Assembly: GCA_946412245.1 (NCBI GenBank)
Contig: CAMKGM010000003.1
Span: 1-64,000 of the forward strand
Length of the DNA stretch: 64,000 bases
Reading direction: 5' to 3'
Origin: an uncultured Bacteroidales bacterium
GTDB taxonomy: Bacteria; Bacteroidota; Bacteroidia; Bacteroidales; Muribaculaceae
A model generated the notes under the pieces. That model made no database searches. It was not told the origin of the DNA and saw only the letters and a program-made list of their open reading frames with translations. The position numbers and the translations under genes were made by a program. Shown here one piece after another: positions 49,800 to 59,544 of this stretch. The first letter of the stretch is position 1. Every line of letters begins with the position of its first letter.

Positions 49800-50717
49800 A
49801 TGGAACATCACGATCATCTGCATTTAGATCCGCAGAACCGCTACCTCAAGACTATCCAGGACAGCAAGGTTAGCACCGACGACAACCTGATTGCTCAGCG
49901 AGTGCAGCAAATTCTTGACGAACACTATGAGGAAAACTGCACCCCCGAGGTGTATAAGTTCCTGCTCAACTGCGTGGACCTCACCACACTGAGTTCGACC
50001 GACAGCGAGAAGAGCGTGGCACAGTTTACTCAACGTGTGAACAAATTCTGGACCGACTATCCCGAAGACAAGAACGTAGCCGCCATTTGCGTCTACTCGA
50101 ACTTTGCCGAGGTGGTGCGTGCCAACCTCGAAGTCAGCGATGTGAATATTGCTGTGTGCAGCGCTTGTTTCCCCTCGTCGCAGGCTCATATCGAGACCAA
50201 AGTGGCCGAGACCATGCTCGCTGTTCAGGATGGCGCCGACGAGGTCGATGTGGTGCTCAATCTGGGTTACTTCGTTGATGAGGCTTATGAGGAACTCTGT
50301 GACGAGATAGCTGAACTCAAGGCTACCATTGGCGACCGTCATCTCAAGGTCATTCTGGAAACGGGTGCCTTGAAGAGTGCCGAAAACATCAAGCGCGCCT
50401 CTATCCTGGCAATGTACAGCGGGGCCGACTTCATCAAGACGTCGACAGGCAAGATCTACCCCGGTGCCACCCTCGAGGCAGCCTACGTCATGTGCCAGTG
50501 CATCAAGGAGTATTTCGAGAAGAATAGCATCATGGTGGGATTCAAGGCATCGGGAGGCATCCGCACAACCGAAGACGCTGTGAAGTACTACACCATCGTG
50601 AAGGAAGTGCTGGGCGAACAGTGGCTGGTGAACGACTACTTCCGCATTGGTGCTAGTAGCCTGGCTAATGCCTTGTTCCAGTCATTCACAGGCAACACCG
50701 ATGTGAAGCCGTTCTAA
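49800..50717 (+). CDS. deoC: Deoxyribose-phosphate aldolase
   Basis: DGADEVDVVLNLG; LKVILETGAL; GADFIKTSTGK; GFKASGGIRT. Confidence 0.95.
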   Translation: MEHHDHLHLDPQNRYLKTIQDSKVSTDDNLIAQRVQQILDEHYEENCTPEVYKFLLNCVDLTTLSSTDSEKSVAQFTQRVNKFWTDYPEDKNVAAICVYSNFAEVVRANLEVSDVNIAVCSACFPSSQAHIETKVAETMLAVQDGADEVDVVLNLGYFVDEAYEELCDEIAELKATIGDRHLKVILETGALKSAENIKRASILAMYSGADFIKTSTGKIYPGATLEAAYVMCQCIKEYFEKNSIMVGFKASGGIRTTEDAVKYYTIVKEVLGEQWLVNDYFRIGASSLANALFQSFTGNTDVKPF

Positions 50718-50731
50718 TTGTCAGTTGTCAG

Positions 50732-51238
50732 TTGTCAGTTATCAGTAAGGAGATAATGAAAGAGCAAAATATTGATATCGAAGCTCGCGCGAGCGCGGGC
50801 GAACAGTATTTTATGCAAGGCTACAACTGCGCGCAGTCGGTTGTGGCTGCCTTTGCCGACCTTTTTCCCGAAGCAGACGTGGAGCAATTGCTCAAGGTGG
50901 CTGCCTCGTTTGGTGGAGGCATGGGTCGGCTACGCATGACCTGTGGCGCCGTGACGGGTATGTTTATGCTAGCCGGGCTTGAGAACGGCAGCAGTACACC
51001 GGGCAACCAGGAGGCACGTGCCAGGAATTATGCCCTGGTGCAAGAGCTCGCCGCCGAGTTCAAGCAGGAGAACGATTCACTCATCTGCGAGCAACTGCTG
51101 GGCCTGCGTAGTGGGCAAATTGAGCCCCCACGCCCCAGCGAACGCACCGCCGAGTATTACCGTAGCCGTCCCTGTCCCAAACTCGTGGCCTGCGCCTGCC
51201 GCATCTTCGCTCGCCACCTTGCTAACAAGCAACAATAA
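50732..51238 (+). CDS. C-GCAxxG-C-C family protein
   Basis: GYNCAQSVVAAFADLF; FGGGMGRLRMTCGAVTGMFMLAG; CEQLLG; CPKLVACACRI. Confidence 0.9.
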   Translation: MSVISKEIMKEQNIDIEARASAGEQYFMQGYNCAQSVVAAFADLFPEADVEQLLKVAASFGGGMGRLRMTCGAVTGMFMLAGLENGSSTPGNQEARARNYALVQELAAEFKQENDSLICEQLLGLRSGQIEPPRPSERTAEYYRSRPCPKLVACACRIFARHLANKQQ

Positions 51239-51304
51239 ATTACTGGTTTATCTGAATCTTGGTGGATATCGGTTAACAGGCTGAGGTATATAAAAATATA
51301 ATAG

Positions 51305-51500
51305 GAATAAAAATGAAGGCTTTCCGCCGTTAGAGGAGAGCCTTCATTTGTCGCTTAGCCTTCAAGTTCACATTCCCATGCTTGCTGTCGAGCGTGCGCG
51401 ACGTAGGGAAATTTAGACTAAATGATTTATTAATGTATAGGGGGAGCGCATGAACTACTCGCTCAGCGGATTTCCCCGAAGTATATTCCTAAAAGGATTG
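51305..51500 (-). ncRNA. Candidate structured small RNA (possibly 6S-like), minus strand
   Basis: No supported ORF; minus strand has TATATTTG -7 element (51507-51514) followed by about 195 nt with internal stems, ending in atgaaggctctcctctaacggcggaaagccttcat-TTTTTATT terminator. Confidence 0.5.
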
Positions 51501-51628
51501 TCAGTGCAAATATAATAAAAGTTCTTTTAGCACCAATTGAAATGCGGAGAAAAAATGTCGGATTTTCTTTTTTTTACCATTTTTATGAAAATTAGTGGCA
51601 AAAACGTTGAAAATTAGAGAGAATGTTT

Positions 51629-51636
51629 ATACCTTT
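51629..51636 (+). promoter_or_regulatory. Bacteroidetes -7 element (TACCTTTG) for yceD-rpmF
   Basis: gttgaaaattagagagaatgtttataccTTTGtgcc upstream of 51662. Confidence 0.55.
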
Positions 51637-51667
51637 GTGCCGATTTTAACGTTAAAAAGCATTGAAA

Positions 51668-52222
51668 ATGGCCTCTTACAAGTTGCCACTTAAGAGTTTA
51701 TCGCTTGGAATTCAGCAGTTTAGCTATCACTTAGGTGATACTGAATTTGCGATTGAAGAGCCGAGCGATGTGAAGCGCGCCGATGTGGCTGTGACACTTG
51801 AGGTGGAGCGCAAGAGCGAAGACATTTTTGTGCTGCGGTTTGACTTTAACGGTAGCATCACGATTACTTGTGACCGTTGTCTTGATGACATGGACCTGCC
51901 GGTGGAGACGGACTATGAGATTAGCGTTAAGATGGGCGATGCGTACGACGACAGCCGCGACAACGTGCTGGTTGTGCCGTCGCACTGGCGAGAGCTGGAC
52001 TTGTTGCCGCTAATGCGCGACACGGTGTTGCTCACCATTCCCATCAAGCACGTACACGCCGATGGCGAGTGTAACGAGGCGATGATGGAGAAACTGAGCG
52101 AGATGCGTGCCGACCTTGACGACGACGAGGCCGTTGCCGCCACCGATGAGAGTGAGAAAACATTTACTCTTGGCGATGACCCCCGATGGGCAGCGCTCAA
52201 GAAACTTAATGATAACAACTAA
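51668..52222 (+). CDS. DUF177 / YceD family protein
   Basis: FDFNGSITITCDRCLDDMDLPVETDYEISV; immediately upstream of rpmF. Confidence 0.9.
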   Translation: MASYKLPLKSLSLGIQQFSYHLGDTEFAIEEPSDVKRADVAVTLEVERKSEDIFVLRFDFNGSITITCDRCLDDMDLPVETDYEISVKMGDAYDDSRDNVLVVPSHWRELDLLPLMRDTVLLTIPIKHVHADGECNEAMMEKLSEMRADLDDDEAVAATDESEKTFTLGDDPRWAALKKLNDNN

Positions 52223-52236
52223 ATAATAATAAGAAA

Positions 52237-52422
52237 ATGGCACATCCTAAACGTAGACAATCAAAGACTCGCACAGCCAAGAGAAGAACTCATGACGTGG
52301 CTGTAGCCCCCACAATCGCATTATGCCCCAACTGCGGCGCATGGCATGTTTATCACACCGTATGCCCTGAGTGCGGCTATTATCGCGGCAAGAACGTGAT
52401 GGGCGAAGAAAAGGCAGTGTAA
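52237..52422 (+). CDS. rpmF: 50S ribosomal protein L32
   Basis: MAHPKRRQSKTRTAKRRTHD; CPNCGAWHVYHTVCPECGYYRGK. Confidence 0.97.
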   Translation: MAHPKRRQSKTRTAKRRTHDVAVAPTIALCPNCGAWHVYHTVCPECGYYRGKNVMGEEKAV

Positions 52423-52466
52423 ATTAAGCAAGCCCAACTCTCACACATCATGTGAATGAACCCATA

Positions 52467-52511
52467 TCCCATTGCGCATGCGAGCAGGGCTCTCATCGTG
52501 TGGGATATTTT
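52467..52511 (+). terminator. Terminator after rpmF
   Basis: atatccca...tgggatatttttatt. Confidence 0.5.
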
Positions 52512-52541
52512 TATTAATTTTTGCTATAAGTTTCGTTGAAT

Positions 52542-53528
52542 ATGCTGAACGCAAAAATAACCGGAATAGCCTCTTACATTCCCGACTATGTGCTTGACAA
52601 TGAAGAGTTGTCGCGCATGGTAGACACGAGCGATGAGTGGATAACGACGCGTGTGGGAATCAAGGAACGTCGCCTGCTGAAGCAGAACGTGGGCTCATCG
52701 TATCTGGGCATCCAGGCAGTGAACAAGCTGCTGGCCGAGACCGGCACGAAGCCTGAGGAGATTGACTTGGTGATATGCCCCACGTCGAATCCCGACTACC
52801 GTTTCCCGTCGACCGCGTCGATTATCGCGCATGGTTGCGGCATTGACAAGGGCGGCGCGTATGCCTACGACATTCAAGCAGCTTGCGCCGGCTTTGTGGT
52901 GGGCACCTACGATGCCAAAGCCTATATCTCTGCAGGCCTCTACAAGAAGGTGATTGTGGTGTCGGCCGAGAAGATGTCGAGCATGACCAACTATGAAGAC
53001 CGCGCGACTTGTCCGCTATTTGGCGACGGTGCCGGTGCCGTGCTCATGGAGCCGACCGAGGAACCCGTGGGCCTAATGGACGCTGTCATGCACGTGGACG
53101 GTAGCGGAATTGACCACTTGATTTTCAAGGCCGGAGGTTCGGCTTTCCCCGCCACCCACGAGTCGATTGACGCTAAAGAGCACTTCATCTATCAGGAAGG
53201 TCGCGCCGTGTACAAGCACGCTGTGATTGACATGCTCACTTCGAGCCGTGACGTGATGAAGCGCAACAACTTGACCTGTGACGACATCCAGTGGTTTGTA
53301 CCTCATCAGGCTAACTTGCGCATTATTGAGGCCGTGGGCGACCGTTTGGGCATCGCTCCTGAAAAGGTGCTGGTGAACATACAGCGTGTGGGCAACACCA
53401 GCGCAGCATCCATCCCCATTTGCCTCGATGAGTACAAGCACAAACTCAAGAAGGGCGACAAGATTATCCTTACCGCCTTCGGAGCAGGCTTTACTTGGGG
53501 CGCATCATACCTCATTTGGGGATATTAA
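52542..53528 (+). CDS. fabH: 3-oxoacyl-ACP synthase III
   Basis: YVLDNEELSRMVDTSDEWITTRVGIKERR; AYDIQAACAGFVVG; FVPHQANLRIIEA. Confidence 0.96.
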   Translation: MLNAKITGIASYIPDYVLDNEELSRMVDTSDEWITTRVGIKERRLLKQNVGSSYLGIQAVNKLLAETGTKPEEIDLVICPTSNPDYRFPSTASIIAHGCGIDKGGAYAYDIQAACAGFVVGTYDAKAYISAGLYKKVIVVSAEKMSSMTNYEDRATCPLFGDGAGAVLMEPTEEPVGLMDAVMHVDGSGIDHLIFKAGGSAFPATHESIDAKEHFIYQEGRAVYKHAVIDMLTSSRDVMKRNNLTCDDIQWFVPHQANLRIIEAVGDRLGIAPEKVLVNIQRVGNTSAASIPICLDEYKHKLKKGDKIILTAFGAGFTWGASYLIWGY

Positions 53529-53609
53529 ATCGCCAGCTGGGCCGGAACACACTCACAAGAAGTCCTTCGCGCCACTACGTCAAAACGAGCGGCGAATGAC
53601 TGAATAACA

Positions 53610-53660
53610 AGACAAAAAATGCATCAGCAACCTCTCAATACAAGCAGGGTGATGCGTTTT
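53610..53660 (+). terminator. Terminator after fabH
   Basis: aaaaaatgcatca...gtgatgcgttttttg. Confidence 0.6.
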
Positions 53661-53706
53661 TTGTTCGTTTAAATAACAAGAACTCGACTCATTAACTACA
53701 CTGACA

Positions 53707-54588
53707 ATGCATCGTGCAGGTTTTGTAAATATCGTAGGGAATCCCAATGTGGGCAAGTCAACGCTGAGCAACTTGCTTGTGGGCGAGAAACTCTCCATCA
53801 TCACAAGCAAGGCGCAGACCACCCGCCACCGCATTATGGGCATCGTGAACGGCGAGGATTACCAGATTGTGTTCAGCGACACACCGGGTGTGCTCAAGCC
53901 TAAGTTCAGGTTACAGGAAAGCATGCTGGAGTACTCGACCGGTGCGCTGGTCGATGCCGACATCCTCCTGTATGTGACCGATGTGATTGAATCGCCCACC
54001 AAGAATCAAGAGTTTCTGGACAAGGTGGCGCGTGAGAAGATTCCCATCTTGCTGGTGATCAACAAGATTGACTTGCTCAAGGGGCAAGACGAACTGGTGG
54101 CGCTGGTGGAGCGATGGAAGGAGCTGCTACCCACGGCCGAGGTATATCCCACGAGCGCGTTGGTGAACTTCAATGTGGACCAACTCATGAAGCGCATCAT
54201 CGAGTTGCTGCCTGAGAGCCCTCCCTACTTTGGCAAAGACGCTCTGACTGATCGCAACGCGCGCTTCTTTGTGACTGAGATCATTCGCGAGAAGATTTTG
54301 CTCACCTACGACAAAGAAGTTCCCTACGCCACTCAGGTGCTCGTTGAGAAATTTGACGAGACCGACACCGAGATTCACATCATGGCGGTGGTCTACGTTG
54401 AGCGTGAGAGCCAAAAAGGCATCATCATAGGGCATCAGGGGCGCAAACTCAAGCACGTGGGCATTGATGCCCGCAAGGACATTGAGAAGTTCTTTGAGAA
54501 GCACGTGTTCCTGCAGCTGTATGTCAAGGTTGAGAAAGACTGGCGCAACCAGGAGAAGAAACTGCGCGCCTTTGGCTATATAGAATAA
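53707..54588 (+). CDS. era: GTPase Era
   Basis: [63 protein letters not shown]. Confidence 0.97.
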   Translation: MHRAGFVNIVGNPNVGKSTLSNLLVGEKLSIITSKAQTTRHRIMGIVNGEDYQIVFSDTPGVLKPKFRLQESMLEYSTGALVDADILLYVTDVIESPTKNQEFLDKVAREKIPILLVINKIDLLKGQDELVALVERWKELLPTAEVYPTSALVNFNVDQLMKRIIELLPESPPYFGKDALTDRNARFFVTEIIREKILLTYDKEVPYATQVLVEKFDETDTEIHIMAVVYVERESQKGIIIGHQGRKLKHVGIDARKDIEKFFEKHVFLQLYVKVEKDWRNQEKKLRAFGYIE

Positions 54589-54618
54589 TTGAAAATTCAT
54601 TAAAAAAGATAGAAAACT

Positions 54619-55932
54619 ATGGGAAGACTCGTTGCAATCGTAGGGCGCCCCAACGTGGGCAAGTCGACGCTGTTTAACCGACTGACTCAAACCCGTGCAG
54701 CCATCGTGAACGACACGAGTGGCACGACTCGTGACCGCCAGTATGGCAAGATGGAGTGGAACGGCATGGAGATGAGCGTGGTTGACACCGGCGGCTGGGT
54801 AGTGAACAGCGAAGACATCTTTGAAGAAGAGATTAACAAGCAGGTGGAACTCGCCATTGAGGAGGCCGACGTAATCCTGTTTTTGGTAGATATCAAGAAT
54901 GGTATTACCGACCTCGATGACCATGTTGCAGCCATCTTGCGCAAGAGCAAGAAACCGGTGATCGTGGTTACAAACAAGGCCGACAACAATGAGGGAATCT
55001 ATGCCGACGCCGAATTCTACGCGCTGGGACTGGGCAAACCCTTCTCCATCTCGGCCATCAACGGTTCGGGCACAGGCGACCTGCTCGACGAGGTGGTGCG
55101 CATCATGCCCCCAAAGCAGGAAGAGACGGTTGACGAAGACATTCCGCGCTTTGCCATCGTGGGTAGGCCCAACGCCGGCAAGTCGTCGCTCATCAACGCG
55201 CTCATGGACGAGCAGCGCAACATTGTGACCAACATAGCCGGAACAACCCGCGACAGCATTTACTCGCGCTACAACAAGTTCGGGTTCGACTTCTATCTGG
55301 TTGATACAGCGGGCATTCGCAAGAAAGCGAAGGTGAATGAGGACATAGAGTATTACTCAGTGCTGCGCAGCATTCGCGCCATTGAGTATAGCGACGTGTG
55401 CGTGCTCATAATCGACGCTACCCGCGGCATTGAGTCGCAAGACGTGAACATCTTCTCCATCATCGAGAAGAACCGCAAGGGGCTTGTGGTGCTGGTGAAC
55501 AAATGGGACATCGCCGACAACAAGTCGCAGAAGTCCATTGACCACTTCATCGCCACCATTCGCGACCGCTTCGCGCCATTCACTGACTTCCCCATCATCT
55601 TCGGGTCAGCGCTGACCAAGCAGCGCATTTTCAAGGTGCTGGAGACCGCTATTGAGGTATACAAGAATCGCAAGACGATTATCCCCACCTCGCAACTCAA
55701 CAATGCCATGCAGGAAATCATAGGCGAGTATCCGCCTCCTGCAGTGAAAGGTAAGTTTGTGAAAATCAAGTATGTGACGATGCTCAAGGAGGCTCGCGTG
55801 CCGTCGTTTGTATTCTTCTGCAATCTGCCTCAGTGGATTCGTGACCCCTACAAGCGCTACTTGGAGAACCGCATACGCGAGCGCTGGAACTTGACGGGAA
55901 CCCCCATCAACCTGTATTTCCGCCAGAAGTAA
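54619..55932 (+). CDS. der: GTPase Der
   Basis: Two GTPase domains: [16 protein letters not shown] and [15 protein letters not shown]. Confidence 0.97.
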   Translation: MGRLVAIVGRPNVGKSTLFNRLTQTRAAIVNDTSGTTRDRQYGKMEWNGMEMSVVDTGGWVVNSEDIFEEEINKQVELAIEEADVILFLVDIKNGITDLDDHVAAILRKSKKPVIVVTNKADNNEGIYADAEFYALGLGKPFSISAINGSGTGDLLDEVVRIMPPKQEETVDEDIPRFAIVGRPNAGKSSLINALMDEQRNIVTNIAGTTRDSIYSRYNKFGFDFYLVDTAGIRKKAKVNEDIEYYSVLRSIRAIEYSDVCVLIIDATRGIESQDVNIFSIIEKNRKGLVVLVNKWDIADNKSQKSIDHFIATIRDRFAPFTDFPIIFGSALTKQRIFKVLETAIEVYKNRKTIIPTSQLNNAMQEIIGEYPPPAVKGKFVKIKYVTMLKEARVPSFVFFCNLPQWIRDPYKRYLENRIRERWNLTGTPINLYFRQK

Positions 55933-55989
55933 GGCAACATTGAATTACGATAACACGCTGACCCCTGATAGTCGGCGTGCTATAAAAAC

Positions 55990-56025
55990 AATCCGGCTGA
56001 GGATTTACTCCTCGGCCGGATTTGT
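55990..56025 (+). terminator. Terminator after der
   Basis: atccggctgaggatttactcctcggccggatttgttttt. Confidence 0.8.
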
Positions 56026-56030
56026 TTTTG

Positions 56031-56113
56031 TGGGTAGAGATGGATTCGAACCACCGAAGCGATGACGCAGCAGATTTACAGTCTGCCCCATTTGGCCACT
56101 CTGGAATCTACCC
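56031..56113 (-). tRNA. tRNA-Tyr (GTA)
   Basis: Minus strand GGGTAGATTCCAGAGTGGCCAAATGGGGCAGACTGTAAATCTGCTGCGTCATCGCTTCGGTGGTTCGAATCCATCTCTACCCA; class II variable arm. Confidence 0.94.
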
Positions 56114-56242
56114 AACTGCCCTGCAAAGGTAGTAATTTCTTGGCAATCGCAAAACATTTTTGACCGTTTTCAAGCCTATTTCTCACTATTTTTTGTCGTT
56201 ATCGCCGTTTATTGCTACATTTGTAACAATAAAAACCGAAAA

Positions 56243-57256
56243 ATGAAGACATCACAATTCCATAAAGTCATAGGCTTGACGGCCGTTATGCTACTCATGC
56301 TCACCGCATGTGGCAAATCGTTTAAAATTAAAGGCAACATAGGGGGAATGGCTGAGCAAAACCTGCGCATCGTCTATGCGACACCCGTGGGGGTGACTGA
56401 GCGTTGGGCCACAGCCAAGGCCAACCGCTTTGAGCTGAGGGGAGAGTCTGATGACCCCACGCTTGTCACCGTCTATGACAGCCATGGAACCTTCTTAGCT
56501 CACTTCTGGCTGGAGAACGGCGATGTGATGAAGGTGCGCGGCACCAGCCCCGATCCTTATAGCCTTGAGGTGAAAGGCCCCGAAGTGAACGAGCGTTGGT
56601 ATGACTTCATTCACAGTCATGCCGGGCAGTATGCCTCAACCGACCCTGCTGCGCTCAATAAGGCAATTGAGGACTATGTGCGCGCCAATCCTGCCGACGA
56701 GCTCTCGGCACTGCTACTGCTGTGCGATTACCGTTCAACGGCGGGTATGGCTCAGGTTACACCGCTACTCAACACGCTCAAACCCGAGGCTAAACCCGAA
56801 TCGCTACTTGCCGCATGCCGACACATGATGGAAGCCACAAAGGCCAAGCCTGGTCGCGTGACATCGCTCCAACTCTATGACAGCAATGGCGCGGCCGCAT
56901 CGTTTGTGCCCACCGCCTCGCGCGCCTCAATTCTGTATTTGTGGACCAAGCAGACTGCGAGCCTTGTGAGTGATGTGCAGACGCTCACAGAGGCTCTAAA
57001 AAACGCTCACGATGTGCAGGCGGCCGATGTGTTGCTCAGTCCCGACACAGTCTCCTGGAGCAATCTGCGCCATCAGCATTTCGCAGCCTGGAGCAAGCAC
57101 TACTGGGCTCCGCAAGGGCCCATGGACGCTTCGCTCAAGCCGCTGAAGATCTCCGTCGCTCCCACGGCTATCGTAATGGACTCGCTGGGCATAGTAACCT
57201 ACGCCGGTAGCGATGTGCGACAGGCCGTGCAGGCATTAAACAAACTGATTCATTAA
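56243..57256 (+). CDS. Lipoprotein, DUF4369-like
   Basis: Lipobox LMLTACGKSFKIKGNIGG; DUF4369-type N-terminal region; no thioredoxin CxxC. Confidence 0.7.
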   Translation: MKTSQFHKVIGLTAVMLLMLTACGKSFKIKGNIGGMAEQNLRIVYATPVGVTERWATAKANRFELRGESDDPTLVTVYDSHGTFLAHFWLENGDVMKVRGTSPDPYSLEVKGPEVNERWYDFIHSHAGQYASTDPAALNKAIEDYVRANPADELSALLLLCDYRSTAGMAQVTPLLNTLKPEAKPESLLAACRHMMEATKAKPGRVTSLQLYDSNGAAASFVPTASRASILYLWTKQTASLVSDVQTLTEALKNAHDVQAADVLLSPDTVSWSNLRHQHFAAWSKHYWAPQGPMDASLKPLKISVAPTAIVMDSLGIVTYAGSDVRQAVQALNKLIH

Positions 57257-57277
57257 CGCGTAAATATTGATACTTCT

Positions 57278-58819
57278 ATGTTGACAAAAACCATCAGCGC
57301 GGCAGTGCATGGCATCGATGCCATAGCCGTTACCATTGAAGCGGCTGTTAGCCGCGGTTTCGGAATCACGATTGTGGGATTGCCCGATGCCGCTGTCAAA
57401 GAGAGTCATGAGCGTGTTAAGTGCGCCATAGTTCATGCCGGATATGAGTTCCCCCGGCAGTCGGTGGTCATCAATATGTCGCCGGCCGACATCAAAAAAG
57501 AGGGGTCGGCCTATGACTTGCCCATCGCCATTGGAATCATGGCCTGCGACGAGAAGGTGAACAGCGCCAAGCTTGACCGCTATATGATTATGGGCGAACT
57601 CTCGCTCGACGGCTCGTTACGGCCCATTAAGGGCGCGCTGCCCATGGCTATCCTTGCCCGACAAATGAAACTCGATGGCTTCATTTTGCCTGCCGACAAT
57701 GCTATGGAGGCCGCCATTGTCAACAATCTCAACGTCTATGGCGTGAAAAGCATTGACGAGGTGATTGCTTTTCTGAACGACACCATTGACCTCACACCCA
57801 CCACCGTTGACACCCGCGCCGAGTTTGCACGCGCTCAAAATGCCTTTCCCTATGACTTCAGCGAGGTGCGTGGACAAGAACAAGTGAAGCGCGCCTTTGA
57901 GGTGGCTTGCGCCGGCGGGCACAACATACTGCTCATCGGTTCGCCGGGTAGCGGCAAGTCGATGATGTCAAAGCGCTTACCGTCAATTTTGCCTCCGCTG
58001 AGCCTGAGCGAGGCACTGGAGACCACAAAGATACATTCTGTTGCCGGAAAGTTGTCAAAGGGCACTACGCTGCTCACCATGCGGCCTTTCCGCGCGCCTC
58101 ACCACACCATCTCGCCCGTGGCGCTGGTGGGTGGCGGCACCTATCCCACACCGGGCGAAATCAGTCTGGCGCATAATGGTGTGCTCTTTCTTGACGAGTT
58201 GCCGGAGTTCAATCGCAACGTGCTGGAAGTGATGCGTCAGCCGCTGGAGGACCGCGTGATTACCATCAGCCGTGCGAAGTACTCAACCGAGTATCCCGCG
58301 TCGTTCATGCTGGTAGCATCGATGAATCCGTGCCCGTGTGGCTACTACGGGCATCCCACCAAACCCTGCGTGTGCACCGACTACCAACGCATGAACTACA
58401 TGAACCGCATCAGCGGACCGCTATTGGACCGCATCGACTTGCAGATCCAGGTGCAACCTGTGCAATTTGACGACATGGCATCGCGGCAACCGGGCGAGTC
58501 GTCTGAAGTCATACGCCAGCGTGTGATGAAGGCCCGCGCCATTCAGGAACAACGTTTCAAGGGGCATAGCGGCATCTATTGCAACGCGCAGATGACCCCC
58601 ACACTGTTGCACCGATTTGCCGAACCCGATGCCGCAGGCCTGGAGCAGTTGCGGCAGGCCATGGAGCGCATGAACATGAGCGCCCGCGCCTACGACCGCA
58701 TCCTCAAGGTGGCCCGCACCATCGCCGACCTCGAAGGCAGCGACCGCGTACAGCACCACCATATCATGGAAGCCATCGGCTACCGCACCCTCGACCGCAG
58801 CAACTACTTTAATTTGTAA
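57278..58819 (+). CDS. YifB/ComM family Mg-chelatase-like AAA ATPase
   Basis: GITIVGLPDAAVKESHERVK; GSPGSGKSMMSKRLPSILPPL; FRAPHHTISPVALVGGG. Confidence 0.95.
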   Translation: MLTKTISAAVHGIDAIAVTIEAAVSRGFGITIVGLPDAAVKESHERVKCAIVHAGYEFPRQSVVINMSPADIKKEGSAYDLPIAIGIMACDEKVNSAKLDRYMIMGELSLDGSLRPIKGALPMAILARQMKLDGFILPADNAMEAAIVNNLNVYGVKSIDEVIAFLNDTIDLTPTTVDTRAEFARAQNAFPYDFSEVRGQEQVKRAFEVACAGGHNILLIGSPGSGKSMMSKRLPSILPPLSLSEALETTKIHSVAGKLSKGTTLLTMRPFRAPHHTISPVALVGGGTYPTPGEISLAHNGVLFLDELPEFNRNVLEVMRQPLEDRVITISRAKYSTEYPASFMLVASMNPCPCGYYGHPTKPCVCTDYQRMNYMNRISGPLLDRIDLQIQVQPVQFDDMASRQPGESSEVIRQRVMKARAIQEQRFKGHSGIYCNAQMTPTLLHRFAEPDAAGLEQLRQAMERMNMSARAYDRILKVARTIADLEGSDRVQHHHIMEAIGYRTLDRSNYFNL

Positions 58820-58957
58820 TGATAATTGTGGAATAAATATACCGCCAAAATTCTGTTTTTTTCAACTGCGCCTTGTGTTGCCAAAAAGTATTTGCTATAC
58901 TAAAAAAAAAGTGCTTTACAATTTGGATTGTATAAATAAAACACATATCTTTGCAGC

Positions 58958-59539
58958 ATGAAATATTTAAGTAACACAAATACTAAACACAAAGCAAGGT
59001 TGACTGAGCTTGCCAAAGTATCTTCAGGGATCTTTGCAAAAGGATCTCCTTCTGGACATATAGCATATCTGCAAGTCAAAGATTTACTGATGCCATCTCC
59101 TGAAACCACAGCGTCACGAATTGAAAACAGCCCGAAATTACGCAATTATTTATTAAATAAAGGTGATTTACTATTTGCAGGAAAGGGGGTAACCTATCTG
59201 TGTGAAGTATTTGATCTTGAAATTCTTGCAGTTCCCTCGACAACCCTATATTCAATTAAGCTGCACTCTGACAAGATATTGCCAGATTATCTATGTTGGT
59301 ACTTAAATCATCCCAAGACAGTTGCTTTCATCAAAGCATCCCAAGCTGGCACAGGCACTCCTTTGATACACAAAGCGACATTAGAAAACATTGAAATCAT
59401 AATTCCAAGCAAAGAAGAGCAACAGCAAATAGTTGAATTGTCAACCTTGCAAAAGCGAGAAAAGGAGTTGATAAACACTATAGCCGAAAAACGAGAGCAG
59501 TTGACGAATCAAATATTAATAAATGAATTATATAAATAA
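58958..59539 (+). CDS. Half-size type I restriction specificity (HsdS-like) protein with a single TRD
   Basis: 193 aa; GDLLFAGKGVTYLCEVF; GTGTPLIHKATLENIEIIIPSKEEQQQIVELSTLQKREKEL. Confidence 0.85.
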   Translation: MKYLSNTNTKHKARLTELAKVSSGIFAKGSPSGHIAYLQVKDLLMPSPETTASRIENSPKLRNYLLNKGDLLFAGKGVTYLCEVFDLEILAVPSTTLYSIKLHSDKILPDYLCWYLNHPKTVAFIKASQAGTGTPLIHKATLENIEIIIPSKEEQQQIVELSTLQKREKELINTIAEKREQLTNQILINELYK

Positions 59540-59544
59540 CAGAT

